DNA of 64,000 bases from NCBI GenBank assembly GCA_033182465.1, contig CP137324.1:2542001-2606000 (forward strand). The letters run 5' to 3'. This stretch comes from Sanghuangporus weigelae. Its lineage: Eukaryota > Basidiomycota > Agaricomycetes > Hymenochaetales > Hymenochaetaceae. Positions within the stretch are counted from its first letter, which is position 1, and every line of letters starts with the position of its first letter. Shown one piece after another: positions 12,146 to 23,200 of the stretch. The translations under genes and the position numbers were made by a program. Under the pieces are notes generated by a model. That model had not been told where the DNA came from, did not search any database, and saw only the letters and a list, made by a program, of their open reading frames with translations.

Positions 12146-13321
12146 TCACGCGATAGTCGTAGCCGATTGAGGGACTTGTTTGACCTTAAGCATCTCTAGT
12201 GCTCGATCTATATCCCATCCCAAGTCGTGCTGCCACTCAGACTTGTGTGGTTCCCAGCCAAGTTCGACGGAGGCACGATGCGCAAAGAAATGCTTGTCTG
12301 GAGATGTACCGCCATCGTGATCAATGAGTCGCTCCTTTGAGCTTCTGTTAAATCGTATGTGAGGATGGTCCGTTAATGATTTGCGAGAGATGGCTTACTC
12401 CTCACGAGCATGTAGGACTTTCCGAGCAATGAGGGTGTTGACGACATCGTTATAAAGCATGACACATGTACGTTCATGTGCTGAGGCGATATATACCCGA
12501 GAAGATGGATCGTCGCATACAGGAGTTGTCCACCCCTGGACTCGAAGTATCTTATCGACTATTAGGAGATAGAGCGACGCAAGATCTTTCACGTGAACCA
12601 TGCCTATCACGCGGTCTAGTGTTTCTTGGACCGCGGAAGATGTAAGAGATGGGAATGGTAAAGGGGGGGTCTTTGGTTTGGGAAGAGATAGGAGTTCACG
12701 GATGATTTGCAGGTAGAAGGGAGACGGCTTTTCGTATGGATTGAGCCCATACACGATTGTCGGTGCGACAAAATAGGCGTGCAAGATGCCATCTTGCTGG
12801 GCGCGAGCAATGGTCCGCTCGACGGGTTTGCTAAGAATGGAAGCGACACAGTCCTCGTCCATATCCTGTACAATTATTCAGTCTGGACTTAGAAGGAGGC
12901 TGAATGTCAAGACTCACATTCCAAATGTCCCTATCTTCAAAGGTGTCCCCGCCACATGTATGAACAAGCGTTGCTACTTTTCCCAGCTCGTCCTTTCTCC
13001 GCTTGAGACCCTCAATGACCGCTTCGATCATCTCTACATCGTCAGCCCGCGCGACATTAACAACGATATCGGCCTTCTTGGCAAGGTCAATGAGCAAATC
13101 TCTGTTCTCGAGGGTGCCGATGACAGTGTTTACTGTGTGTATATGGGATGAATGGGATGGAGTGCGAACGAGAGCGCTGTAATCGAATGCAGGGTGAGCA
13201 TTGATGATTGCATTGAAGACGGCAGCTAAAAGATGAAGTAAGGAATAGTGGCGGATAGTAAGAAAACTTAAGACGTACAGCCAATGTAGCCCGTTGCGCC
13301 GAGATATAGAATTGAAGGCAT
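12146..13321 (-). CDS. NAD-dependent epimerase/dehydratase (extended SDR-like)
   Basis: Four exons on the minus strand (13321-13279, 13225-12918, 12865-12399, 12344-12146) join to 338 aa with all phases agreeing. The start MPSILYLGATGYIGS is a Rossmann GxxGxxG nucleotide-binding loop. Later segments (VVNVARADD, TLVHTCGGDTFED, YFVAPTIVYGLNP, IGMVHVKDLASLYLLIV, and a C-terminal SVELGWEP) follow the fungal NAD(P)-binding epimerase pattern. The usual YxxxK may be represented by YGLNPYEK. The substrate cannot be told from sequence; the enzyme is probably cytosolic, since no signal peptide is seen. A CGTGGT microsatellite lies just upstream of the start. Confidence 0.85.
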
Positions 13322-13331
13322 TGGAATAGGA

Positions 13332-13370
13332 GGTGGTCGTGGTCGGTCGTGGTCGTGGTCGTGGTCGTTG
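13332..13370. repeat. CGTGGT/GGTCGT microsatellite
   Basis: About six imperfect copies of a 6-bp unit (GGTCGT) lie within about 50 bp upstream of the epimerase start codon on its 5' side, so in the 5' UTR or promoter of that gene. Confidence 0.7.
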
Positions 13371-13544
13371 CGATGGCTTTACATTTTATATTGCGATGCG
13401 GACAGGTATTATTTATTGAATTCTGTTGGTTTGCGACGCAACGGAACTCGGCCAGCGCGCGTTGCTTCCGGAAGTCTCCCGTCCGTCCGAGCCTGTGCAG
13501 CACAGCACATAAGCAAGATTACATAAACACCTCAAAATACTGTT

Positions 13545-13880
13545 AATCCACTCGAAGCAGACCTCTATATCATGTTCCTTGATCTCGGGGGACTGCGCGA
13601 GGTTGTCTACTGCGCGCTTGCCGTGGATTGCTGCGATAACGTAGGCTGAGTCAAGTCCAAGGTCCGTCGCGACTTTTCCCCAGGCTGCTTCGAGCTACGT
13701 TGAGTGCCGTCCTAACCTAAGGAAAGAATAATGCAGTGAATGAATTACTTTAGAGAAATTTGATGAACCATGTCGAAGAAGATGGCATCTGCGGTGAAAC
13801 ACGTGGTCTTGGTAGTCGACGAGAGTCGGAGGACATGTTGGCGGACGAGGGCGTCCTTCAATGCGACGCGAGACCGGCGA
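13545..13880 (-). pseudogene. Fragment of a HAD-like phosphatase (Gpp1/DOG-type)
   Basis: Reading the minus strand, ADAIFFDM (the start of the HAD motif I, D-x-D) is followed after a possible intron by DGT, then in another frame by an EAAWGKVATDLGLD segment and AAIHGKRAVDNLA, matching the N-terminal third of fungal glycerol-phosphate/sugar-phosphatase-like HAD proteins. The pieces do not join in one frame, and the rest of the gene is missing because the epimerase gene starts about 220 bp further on. I take it as a broken 5' fragment. It marks the beginning of the decayed part of the window. Confidence 0.45.
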
Positions 13881-14186
13881 TCTGTATGAGAACATTGAAC
13901 GAGACAAACGCAGCGAGGCTGACCAAATAGGGAACGGTGGCCCCACTAGTACTCTTTGAGTCTTTCGGGCTCTGCTTCTGCTTCAATATCTATCATAGGC
14001 TACTCCCGGCCAGCTTGTTGTCGCTCTATCCCGCTCTATCGCTGAGGAGCAGATGCAACTTCGAAGGTGTATTCGGCAGATTTAATCCGTAGCTATCGCG
14101 GTGTAGTCGGTATTGATAAAGTGGCAATCTTAATAAAGAAGAGGGTAAAACATGGCCTCAACTTTTTCCTCTGTTGATGCCGACTG

Positions 14187-14340
14187 TTTTAAGATGTTGA
14201 GCTCACGGTGCCTTCAGTATGAGGGCATACGTACGGTAACGAGAGAACGTTCGTTCTTATTTTACACTGACCTTCCAGAGGTCTTATATACTACTGATAC
14301 AGCACGTGCTAATATTACATAATACGATTACATTCTAATA
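14187..14340 (-). repeat. 3' LTR of the copia element
   Basis: This 154-bp copy matches 19936-20089 except for one base. In element sense it begins TATTAGAA and ends TCTTAAAA, so it lacks the usual TG...CA ends. GACTG abuts it on the outer side. The purine tract GAAGGGGAG (14341-14349, minus strand) sits directly inside. Confidence 0.92.
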
Positions 14341-14379
14341 CTCCCCTTCAATCTAATAATTTCTGAATGATTAGATTGT

Positions 14380-17300
14380 TTAATTGTTGACGAGTCCGAT
14401 TAACGAATTTAAATGATTGAACTGTTTAGTGTTAAGTGCTTTTGTTAACGTGTCTGCACGTTGGTTTGTAGTTGGTACATAATTGACTCTTATCGAATGA
14501 TTTTCGATATAACAATGTACGAAGGCTCTTCGCCTGTCTAAATGTTTTGTCCTAATATTATGTGAAAATTCATCAATTTGAACATCTCTTATTGCAGCTT
14601 CGTTATCTGAATAAATCGTGATTAATCTATTGCTTTCTTTTATATTTAATTCTTCGATAAAATGTTTAATCCAAATAGCTTCTTTAGTAGCATGTTGTAA
14701 TGCTTGAATTTCTGCTTCGTATACTGATGCAGGTACCAAATCTTGTCTTTTTGATGACCACGAAAATGATGAATTTCTTATTGTAAATATATATCCATTA
14801 ATGGCTTTATAGCCTTCTGTTACCGCACCGTCTGAATCGCAATAACCATCTATTATTAGTGGATATTTGCCTCCAAGTTTTAACCATTTGTTTTTGGTTG
14901 TGTTTAAATATGATAAAGCATATCTTGCGACATTAACATGTGTTTCATCAGGATTATGTAAATGTCTTGCTAATTGTCCTGCAACATAAGCTACATCGGG
15001 CCTAGTTGCATCCGCAGCGTATCGGAGTGATCCGACTAAACTCATAAATAACGATTTAGTTTCCTGTGAACTTGTATTGTCGCTTGATTTTAATCTGCTT
15101 CCTGGCGCCATTGGAGTTTGGCGTAATCTTTCAGTTTCAATATTAAATCTAAGTGTTATATCTTCGATATATTTCTTTTGTCTTAATAGTATTGTTCGAT
15201 CGTGACGGTTTCTCTTCATTTCGATCCCTAATAACCAATGGATCTCACCATTGTCTGTTAGATTAACGAATTTTCGTATCTTCGTGACTAAGTCATTCTT
15301 TATGTTAATATTTTGGCTTATTATAGTTATATCATCCACATGCATAAATGTTATCAAGTTTGGTTTGAATATCGATTTATCATAAAATACGGCATAATCT
15401 TCAGCAGATCTTGTTAATCCTGCTGCGTTAAGTATATCATTTATTTTCTTATACCATCTTCTTCCTGATTGTTTTAATCCGTATAATGCCTTTTTTAGTC
15501 TTAATGCTTGACCAGGTTTAATATCTTTACAAAAATTTCCTGGCGGTGGACGCATGTAGATGACTTCATCTTCATTTAATTCTCCGTATAAATAAGCGGA
15601 TTTTACATCAATTTGATGTATTTCATAATCGTTTGCCGCTGCCCAATGTAATAATAATCTAGCTGTTGATAACTTTGCAACGGGTGCGAAAGTGTCTTGC
15701 GAATAATAATCTATTCCATCGATTTGACTAAAACCTTGGGCTACTAATCGTGCTTTATATTTTTCGATCGTGGAATCTGCTTTGTATTTTATGTTGTAAA
15801 CAAATCTGCATCCCACTATGTTTGTGTTCGGTGGTGGGTATTCATATATCCATGTGTTATGTTCTACTAATGAATCTATTTCATTTTTCATGGCTTGTCG
15901 CCATTTGTCATGATCAGGTCTTCTTAATGCGTCTAAGTATGTTATTGGTATTTTCATACTTTTGTTTATTTCATTATTAAATTCTGTTAAAAATATAGAA
16001 ATATCTTCTTGTTTTTCGATCGCTAGACCTGCTTCTCTTTTCTTACGAGATGGTTCACGATGTCTTTGTAATCTTTCTTTTAATGGTGTTTGATCGTCGG
16101 TATCATTATTATTATCTGGTTGTGTTATTATCTCCCCTTGAGTTCGAATTTCGTTAGAAATGATGAACTCGACATTTCTTTCTGTTGACACTTTAGAGTC
16201 GTGATAGACATATATGCCGTCTTTTGTATTTGAGTCATAACCGACGAATTTCCCAATTGCACCTTTGTTTTGTAATTTATTTGTATTTTCTTTCCTGTAT
16301 ATGACTTCGTGACCAAATTCTTGAAGACCATTTAATATATAATTTGCATTAAAACGTTTTTTGAATGGTGTTTCGAAGTTTATTGCACTTTTTGGTGATC
16401 GATTTGTAATAAATAATGCATGTTGAGCAGCATAATACCATAATTGTTGTGGTAAAATTTTTGCTGTTAACATAGATCTAACGTGATTAAAAATAGTTTG
16501 ATGCATTCTCTCGGCAACTCCGTTTTGTTGTGGCGTGTCGTGAACAGTTAATTTTCTGATAGTTCCTTGTGAATCAAGGTAATCAGTAAAATCTTTAGAT
16601 AAAAATACAGCATCGTTATCCGATTGAAGAATTTTAATTACGATGCCATTTTGTAATTTTAATCGAGTTGTATATTTAATATATTCCGTGTATGCATCAC
16701 TTTTGTGTTTTAACGGTAGCATTTCTGACCACCTAGTTGAATCATCAACTAATGTAAGTAAATATGATATCGAATTTAACGCTAATGTTGGTGCTGGTCC
16801 CCAAATATCCATATGTATTAAATCACCGAAGTTATTTGCTAGCGGTGATTTTCTTTGATGTGGTATTATTGTTCGTGATATATTTGCTCTAGTGCAATCG
16901 ATACAATTTTTATTTGTGTTGTCGTCTATAATTTTCTCAGTTATTATTTCTGGGTGGTCTTTAATCATTTTTCGTATATAACCATAGCTGATATGACCTA
17001 ATTTTTTATGTAATTCATCGATTGTTAATGTCGCTATAATGTTTGGTTTCATTTCTGGATCATTATACGTGTGTACTTCGTATAATTTTTTATATGATCG
17101 TTGTATAGTTCCGAGATGTCTATTATTTTTCATTACGATGCAAATGTCTTGTTCGGTAATAAATTTAAATCCTTGATCACACATTTCAGCTAATGATATT
17201 AGCGTGCATTTAAATTTTGGTGAATAATAAATATTTGATAGTTTTATTATAGTGCAATTTTCGGGTGTTACAAAATTGTTATTCACTTTAAATAATAAAA

Positions 17301-17829
17301 TTTTCATGTCGCCCTTTTGAGAAACGGTGATGGCGGTGTCGTCGGCGGTTCGCACTATAATTGGTTCGCAATTAGTAATGTTTGTTAAAATTTTTTGATA
17401 AGGAGTAACATGAATGCTAGCTCCTGAATCTAATAATGCCATTGTGTGACTTACTGATTGGATGTATTCCATAGGCACGTCATCAGGTATTGCTTTTTCG
17501 ATAATATTGATTTCTTTTTCGCGTCTCTTTCCTTCGCGTTTGGACATTATTGCTGCGTATTCATCTATTTGTTCCTTCGTTGGGGAATTGAGGTGCATTG
17601 GATGATAACCGTGTTCTTCAATAAAGTCTTGGTTCGCAAGTTCGTTCGCGAAAGGCGAGATTGGTGCGTCGTGATCAATAAGGTCGAAAAGGGATTTTCC
17701 TTCGAGAAGGACACCATCGTTGTTGGGGTCCTTTTCCATTATCATTTGTTGCCAAAATTCATCGACAAAATTTTCGCCGGATGGTGATTCAGCGGCGAGT
17801 TGAGTAGCGATTGTCTGTTGACGTTTCAC
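14380..17829 (-). mobile_element. Copia pol region (protease, integrase, RT, RNase H)
   Basis: The frame is about 1,149 codons. In order it shows an aspartic protease motif LLDSGASIH, an integrase H-C zinc region (KKLGHIS... CIDCTRAN), an integrase core with NGVAERMH, a reverse transcriptase with YGLKQSGRRWY and a VDD box, and an RNase H domain (CDSDGAV, IYSDNEAA). It follows gag with almost no gap; how the two are co-expressed is not shown by the sequence, though copia elements commonly use one polyprotein or a read-through. Confidence 0.9.
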
Positions 17830-17832
17830 GGG

Positions 17833-19761
17833 TCATTCGAAAGGGTTCGTTGTATTCGTCCATTCTCGGGTTCGTTTTAATTTCGGGTTCTCGTCATCCG
17901 AAAGATCAAGAGTCGTCGGCGACGGTGTGTTGACTGTGAAGTTGGATTCTGACGGGAGAACGGGTGTCTTTGAGCGCATACTGGCCATATTGACTTCTTC
18001 GATACGAGTAGTGTTAGATGGTGGTAGCGCGTAAGAAGGGATTATTGCCTGAGCGGCCGCATTCGGATTTGTATAACTCGTCGACACTTGCGTAATCAAA
18101 GAAGCAGTCGCAGTAGAATTAGGACGGGATTGACGTATCTTTAACGTTTGGGGCGTCGGCGGAGCACGGCAGTCTTTCGACATGTGTCTGAACTTTTTGC
18201 AATTGAAGCATTGCGGTGCTCCGGTGACTGCATGCATGTGAGGCGTAAAGTGTTTATAGGTAAAGTTTGATCGGCCTCTACCACGTCCTCGAAAATAGTT
18301 TCGGTTATCCCAAGGACCTTTCCAGAATTGCGTAGTAGATCCGGGATAATTTGGGTTCGCGTGTTGCGGGTAACTCGTGTTTCTATTCATTCCTCGGTTG
18401 TAATGTGACCGATAAGAAAAAGTTCGTCCTCGTGATGATGTTGCTCTCCCCCGAAAGGTACTTGGGGTGACTGACGGTTGCTTCTGCGCTTGGTAATTTG
18501 CAAAAGCCGCACGCAGTTCGGCGATTAAGCCGTCAGGGGTTACGGTTCTGCGTGGTTGATTGGCGGTGAGAGTGGAATTATAAAAATCGATCCTCGCTTG
18601 TAATTGTTGGAACACGTAGCCGTACTGCGGTGGCGTAGAAGTCTGTATCGCAGATAAATACGTATCGTCTGTCGGCTTCTTATTGTGTTGTGTGAGTAAA
18701 CCATAGATGTTTTGTAACTTATCTAAGGTTTTATCGAATTCGGAAACGTGTCCGCGTATATTGAAGAGTTTCGATACTTCGACTGCGGAAGTAACCGTGG
18801 TTCGAACGTCGAACCTCGTTTTCAGGTGGTTTATAAATAGAATAACGCGGTTGATACCGATCATATTCGAAAGAATTGAATCAGGTACTTTCGATTGGAA
18901 CACGGAGATGAGTTGGTTGTTCGTGGTCTGGCCATCGGTGTCGTTAGCTGGCGGGCTGGACACGAGATGATCTTCGAGTCCTAATGCGAGCATGGTTGCT
19001 TCGACGCGAATAAGCCACATTTTGAAATTCGATCCGTTGTGCTGAAGTTTCTCGACGCCATCAAAGGCCTTAAACAGGTCCCTGAGGTCTAAGCCAGCAA
19101 TGTGAAAGACTCGAGTAGCCATTGATGAAGATGATAAGCTAGATGGACTTGAAGGACTTGGAGGTGGTGTATGTGGACTTTGGGATGAAGTTCGAGGTGC
19201 ACTTATATGCGTTGGGTGTGAACTAGCTCTAGTTTGCTCACTATTATTTGAATTATTGTCATCTTCATTTTCTTTATCTTCTTCTTGTTCCGTTCGGGGT
19301 TCCCGAGTTTGCGTTGATTCCGTGTCCTGAGGTATTATCTCCATTTCGTGTGGCGAATTTGTTATTGTAGTACCCGAAGGTCTGCTCACAGATTGTCTAG
19401 GTAATTCTTCTCTTATTACTTCGCAATAAGTTTCCTCATCGTCTGAATGTGGTACATGTTCATAAATATATCTATTTCTTAATTCTGTAACGGCAATTGT
19501 ATTCATTTTTATATTTCTCACGATACGTAATGGCCGTTGTTCATAGAAACGCGGAGGAGTATAATGGTAAAATTTCGAGCATGACATTGAGTATTCTATT
19601 CGTCGTCTCTGTGTGCTATACCTCGTTGTAACCTGTGTCGCCGCATCTCTCTTTCCAGCCACCTGTGTCCAGTCTGGTCGGTTGTGAGGATATTGAGCAG
19701 CCGGACTTTTGCCAGTCGTTCGGTATGTAGGACGCGCGGGTCGAGTTTGAATTTCGTCCAT
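17833..19761 (-). mobile_element. Copia gag region
   Basis: A gag-type frame of about 640 codons. It has a long acidic and Ser/Thr-rich N-terminal region, a UBN2/gag-like helical core (FKMWLIRVEATMLALG, later SDNV-type helices), an RG-rich stretch, and a zinc knuckle CFNCKKFRHMSKDC of the CX2CX4HX4C type, which binds RNA in retroelement nucleocapsids. Confidence 0.85.
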
Positions 19762-19935
19762 GTTGTTACAATTTCGACGCGCGTTGGACTATGTTTGATA
19801 ACGTCGGTGTCGAAGATATTGTAGTCGTATTTCCAGAAATCGACGAACTTGTACGTTCTAGTGTATACGTGCGTCGTGTCGACGAACGTCAAATCCGAAT
19901 ATCTTTTGTTCGCAGGGTTATCAAGGCTCATAACC

Positions 19936-20089
19936 TTTTAAGATGTTGAGCTCACGGTGCCTTCAGTATGAGGGCATACGTACGGTAACGAGAGAACATT
20001 CGTTCTTATTTTACACTGACCTTCCAGAGGTCTTATATACTACTGATACAGCACGTGCTAATATTACATAATACGATTACATTCTAATA
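19936..20089 (-). repeat. 5' LTR of the copia element
   Basis: This is the partner of 14187-14340, same length with one mismatch. In element sense it holds a TATATAAG promoter box. The next 11 bases inward (19935-19925, minus strand), GGTTATGAGCC, are complementary to the anticodon stem-loop of initiator tRNA-Met. Confidence 0.92.
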
Positions 20090-20203
20090 GACTGCTTATT
20101 GATTTCCACAACTCAAGCCCAAACTGTTGATTCTCCCTCTATTTGTTGACATTGTCAAGGTACCTCTAGACTTTCACATCACAGGTGCGCAGTAGTCACC
20201 TAG

Positions 20204-23200
20204 ATGCCTCCTCTTGAAGGAATCCGGTTCATGAATCAAAGAAGTACGAACGCTCATGATGGCATCAGACACGAGGACAACTCGTGGATCAAGTTTGGGA
20301 TAAAAGGTGGGATTCCTCATTCAAGCAGCGGGACCCCACCTTACCCTTCTCCGGCATGGAGGAGCAAACCCACGTTGCCTTGCGAGGTCCGCAGTGTTCT
20401 CTTGCTGGTCCATCTTACTTCAACTGACATTTCTGCAGTCATCCGCGTCCACGGCGCCCCGAGTGATGCAAAAGATGCCGGATTGTACGTGGAAGTGAAA
20501 TTTGTCAAGTCTGTCCGCAAGACGGGGATTCTGAATGATGAGGGAGAACCGGGCTGGAACGGCACGATGACGTTGTGAGTTCTGATTGCAGTTCATCTTC
20601 TCTGTTGCTCAGCGTGGAGCAGTTTGCAGTCCGAAGGATCTGCCGTTTTTGAGGTCTATGTTAAGAAAATGAGAAAGGTTGGCCGAGATGATCTGATTGG
20701 TCAGGCCGAAGTCAATGTCGAGGAGATACTGGCCAACTCTAGTGAGGATAATAGTGAGTTCGGAGATAATTCTAGAGTTTATAACTTATATGCTTGACTA
20801 GCCCGAGTTGTTCTCTTTGCACCGACAAGTTTCCGATCAAGTCGTAAACGGCCATCATCGATTGGCAGTATTCACCTTCATCTCAAGAAAGTTGATGCGC
20901 TGAACCGCTGTCGAAACGGCCGAGAGGGGAGCTGAACGAATCCGAACGTTGACAAATAAGACAGACTCCACCATAGACATCATCGGAACAGTCATCGAAG
21001 CGGCGGATGCGATCATCGAGATGGTCGATACTATTGCGAAAGTCAGTCTGCTTCTTATAAGCCTGAATAGTCGCTGATATTTCTTCAAGATCCATCCCAT
21101 CTTCGATGTGTCGTGGCAAGCGACCTCAGCTATATACAAGGTGCGTCTAGATATGCTCCACGACACCTTTGCTCGCGATTAATTGTGCCCCGCAGGTCGT
21201 ATCTCACCAGTTCCATACGGACAAGGAGCTGATCGATTTGGTGGACAAAATGCAAACGGTGTTCAAATTCTCAACAGAAGCAAGGAAGCTAGATGACAAG
21301 ACGAAGATGCTGAAGCCCATAGTGAAAAATTTATTGGGTGAGACTGCTGAGTGCTCTCGCTTCGTACAGGAATACGCCAAGCATGGCTTACTGGGTAAGT
21401 CTGTCCTTCGGCTGTTTCGGCGTGGGGTATAATTTCCCGCCACAGGTCGAATGAGTCGAATAGGCAGCAGACAAAAGATCAATGACTACTCGGCACGCTT
21501 CGTCGGCCTGAGAAAGGAGCTGGATTCGGTCATCGGCTTGAATACAGCTGAAGAAGTCCTTGATATCAGTACGACCCGATTATGCTATATGCTTGTGCTT
21601 CGTTCTGTTGACCTTTCGCAACCAAGGACTACAGCAACAATTGGAATCGTTACTGGAGCCATCCAAGTCGGATCCCTCCAGTGTATCGAAGCGACCTCGA
21701 TGTCTTGATGGAACTCGTCAGGAATACTTGGATCCGATCATGGAATTCCTCTTCTCTGAGACGTCTCCAAACATTCTTTGGCTCACCGGAGCTGCCGGGT
21801 CAGGAAAGAGAACCATCGCGGTGACCGCATTCGAACAATGCGGAGCAAGAAAGTGTTTACCTGCCTATATGTTTTTTGAACGGGAGTAGAGCGATCCGAG
21901 CTCCGTTGTCCGCACGATCGCGTACATGCTAGCGTCGCACCATCCCTCCATCGCGCCGCACATCTTCGGTGCTCTCGAAGCAAATAAGACCATAAGCGGT
22001 GCTGTAATGAAAAATCAGTTTGAGAAGCTGCTTTTAGAACCGCTTCGCACTGTGGCTACTTTGATCGCGGGGCCCATTGTCATCATTCTCGATGCACTGG
22101 ATGAATGCGGGAGTGCGGAACAACGTCGTGACTTGCTGCAACTGCTCAAGACTCACTTCATGAAACTCCCGACGAAAACTCGTATTCTAATAACCAGCCG
22201 TCTCGAAGGAGACTTAATGGAAGGTCTGCCGGAAAGCGATTGTATTCGGCATATCGAGCTTGAGCATGGAACTAAGGAAAGTCGACATGACGTTGATCTT
22301 TACATCCGACAGGAGATGGCTCAGGCTCTCGGCAAGCGAGTCCCGAAGGGCCAGGTCTGGGACGACAGTCTTCGAGTGCTCTGCGATGCTGCAGACGGTC
22401 TCTTCATTTGGGCGTCAACTGCGGTTAAAATGGTACAAGGCGCCGTTAACCCGACTGGAAAAGCTCATAAAGGATATTCGATCCGTCGGCAGTAACGGCA
22501 TCGATAGTTTATATGCGACGGTTCTCAGGGGTTCAGGAATCTGGGAGGACAATTCAGACTCGAAGGATGAAGGCATGGCAATTCTTGGACTCATCTTGGT
22601 CTCGAAGGAAGCTATGAGCGGTACGGTCATCGAAGCTTTTCTCGGACTGGAGGAGGATACAGTAGACTCTATATTGAGGCGACTTCGGTCCGTAGTCTCA
22701 TATGAGCCCGGGAAGCTAGACCGACTGCACCATGCGTCTTTCGCCGACTATCTATTGACGTCAGGGAGATCCGGGAAGGAACCATGGCACATCGACGAAA
22801 TAGCGCAGAAGCAAGCCGTGATCGAGCGGTGTTTCGGCATTATGACGGAGAAACTGCATTTCAACATATGCCACCTTGAATCATCGTTCCTCTTCAACAA
22901 GGATATTCTGGATCTGCATACACGTATCGCGAACAACATTCGTCGGCACCTGGAATACGCCTGTCGATTCTGGTCTGTCCATGTGTGCGAGCTATCGCAG
23001 TCGGCAACTTCGATTGGACTGAAGAATTGTATGAATACTTTTGGAAAGGAACATCTACCTTATTGGCTCGAGGTGCTTAGTCTGACGGGGCAGTTCAATA
23101 GCGTTGCCGTCCGCGCTTTGTACGATGCAAGTCTGTGGTCAGCAGTAAGTGATTTTATTCATACACATCACCTTTTTTCTGATCTTAGCGTAGTCAATCG

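Larger units (their letters stand above)
14187..20089 (-). mobile_element. Ty1/copia LTR retrotransposon, whole-looking and young
   Basis: The element is 5,903 bp on the minus strand, with 154-bp LTRs at both ends that differ at one position, and a 5-bp target duplication GACTG at 14182-14186 and 20090-20094. It carries a gag frame and a pol frame. Pol domain order is protease, integrase, reverse transcriptase, RNase H, which defines copia rather than gypsy. A primer-binding site abuts the 5' LTR and a purine tract abuts the 3' LTR. It appears to be a recent insertion because the LTRs are about 99% identical; no obvious large lesion is seen. Confidence 0.93.

Noticed and set aside
23145-23193. 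A break in the NACHT-WD40 gene at this position
   Set aside because: It is a good 49-bp intron (GTAAGT...TAG) that restores the reading into IDEEIYSLFWAAYRLASVFAY-type sequence, so it was not counted as a lesion.
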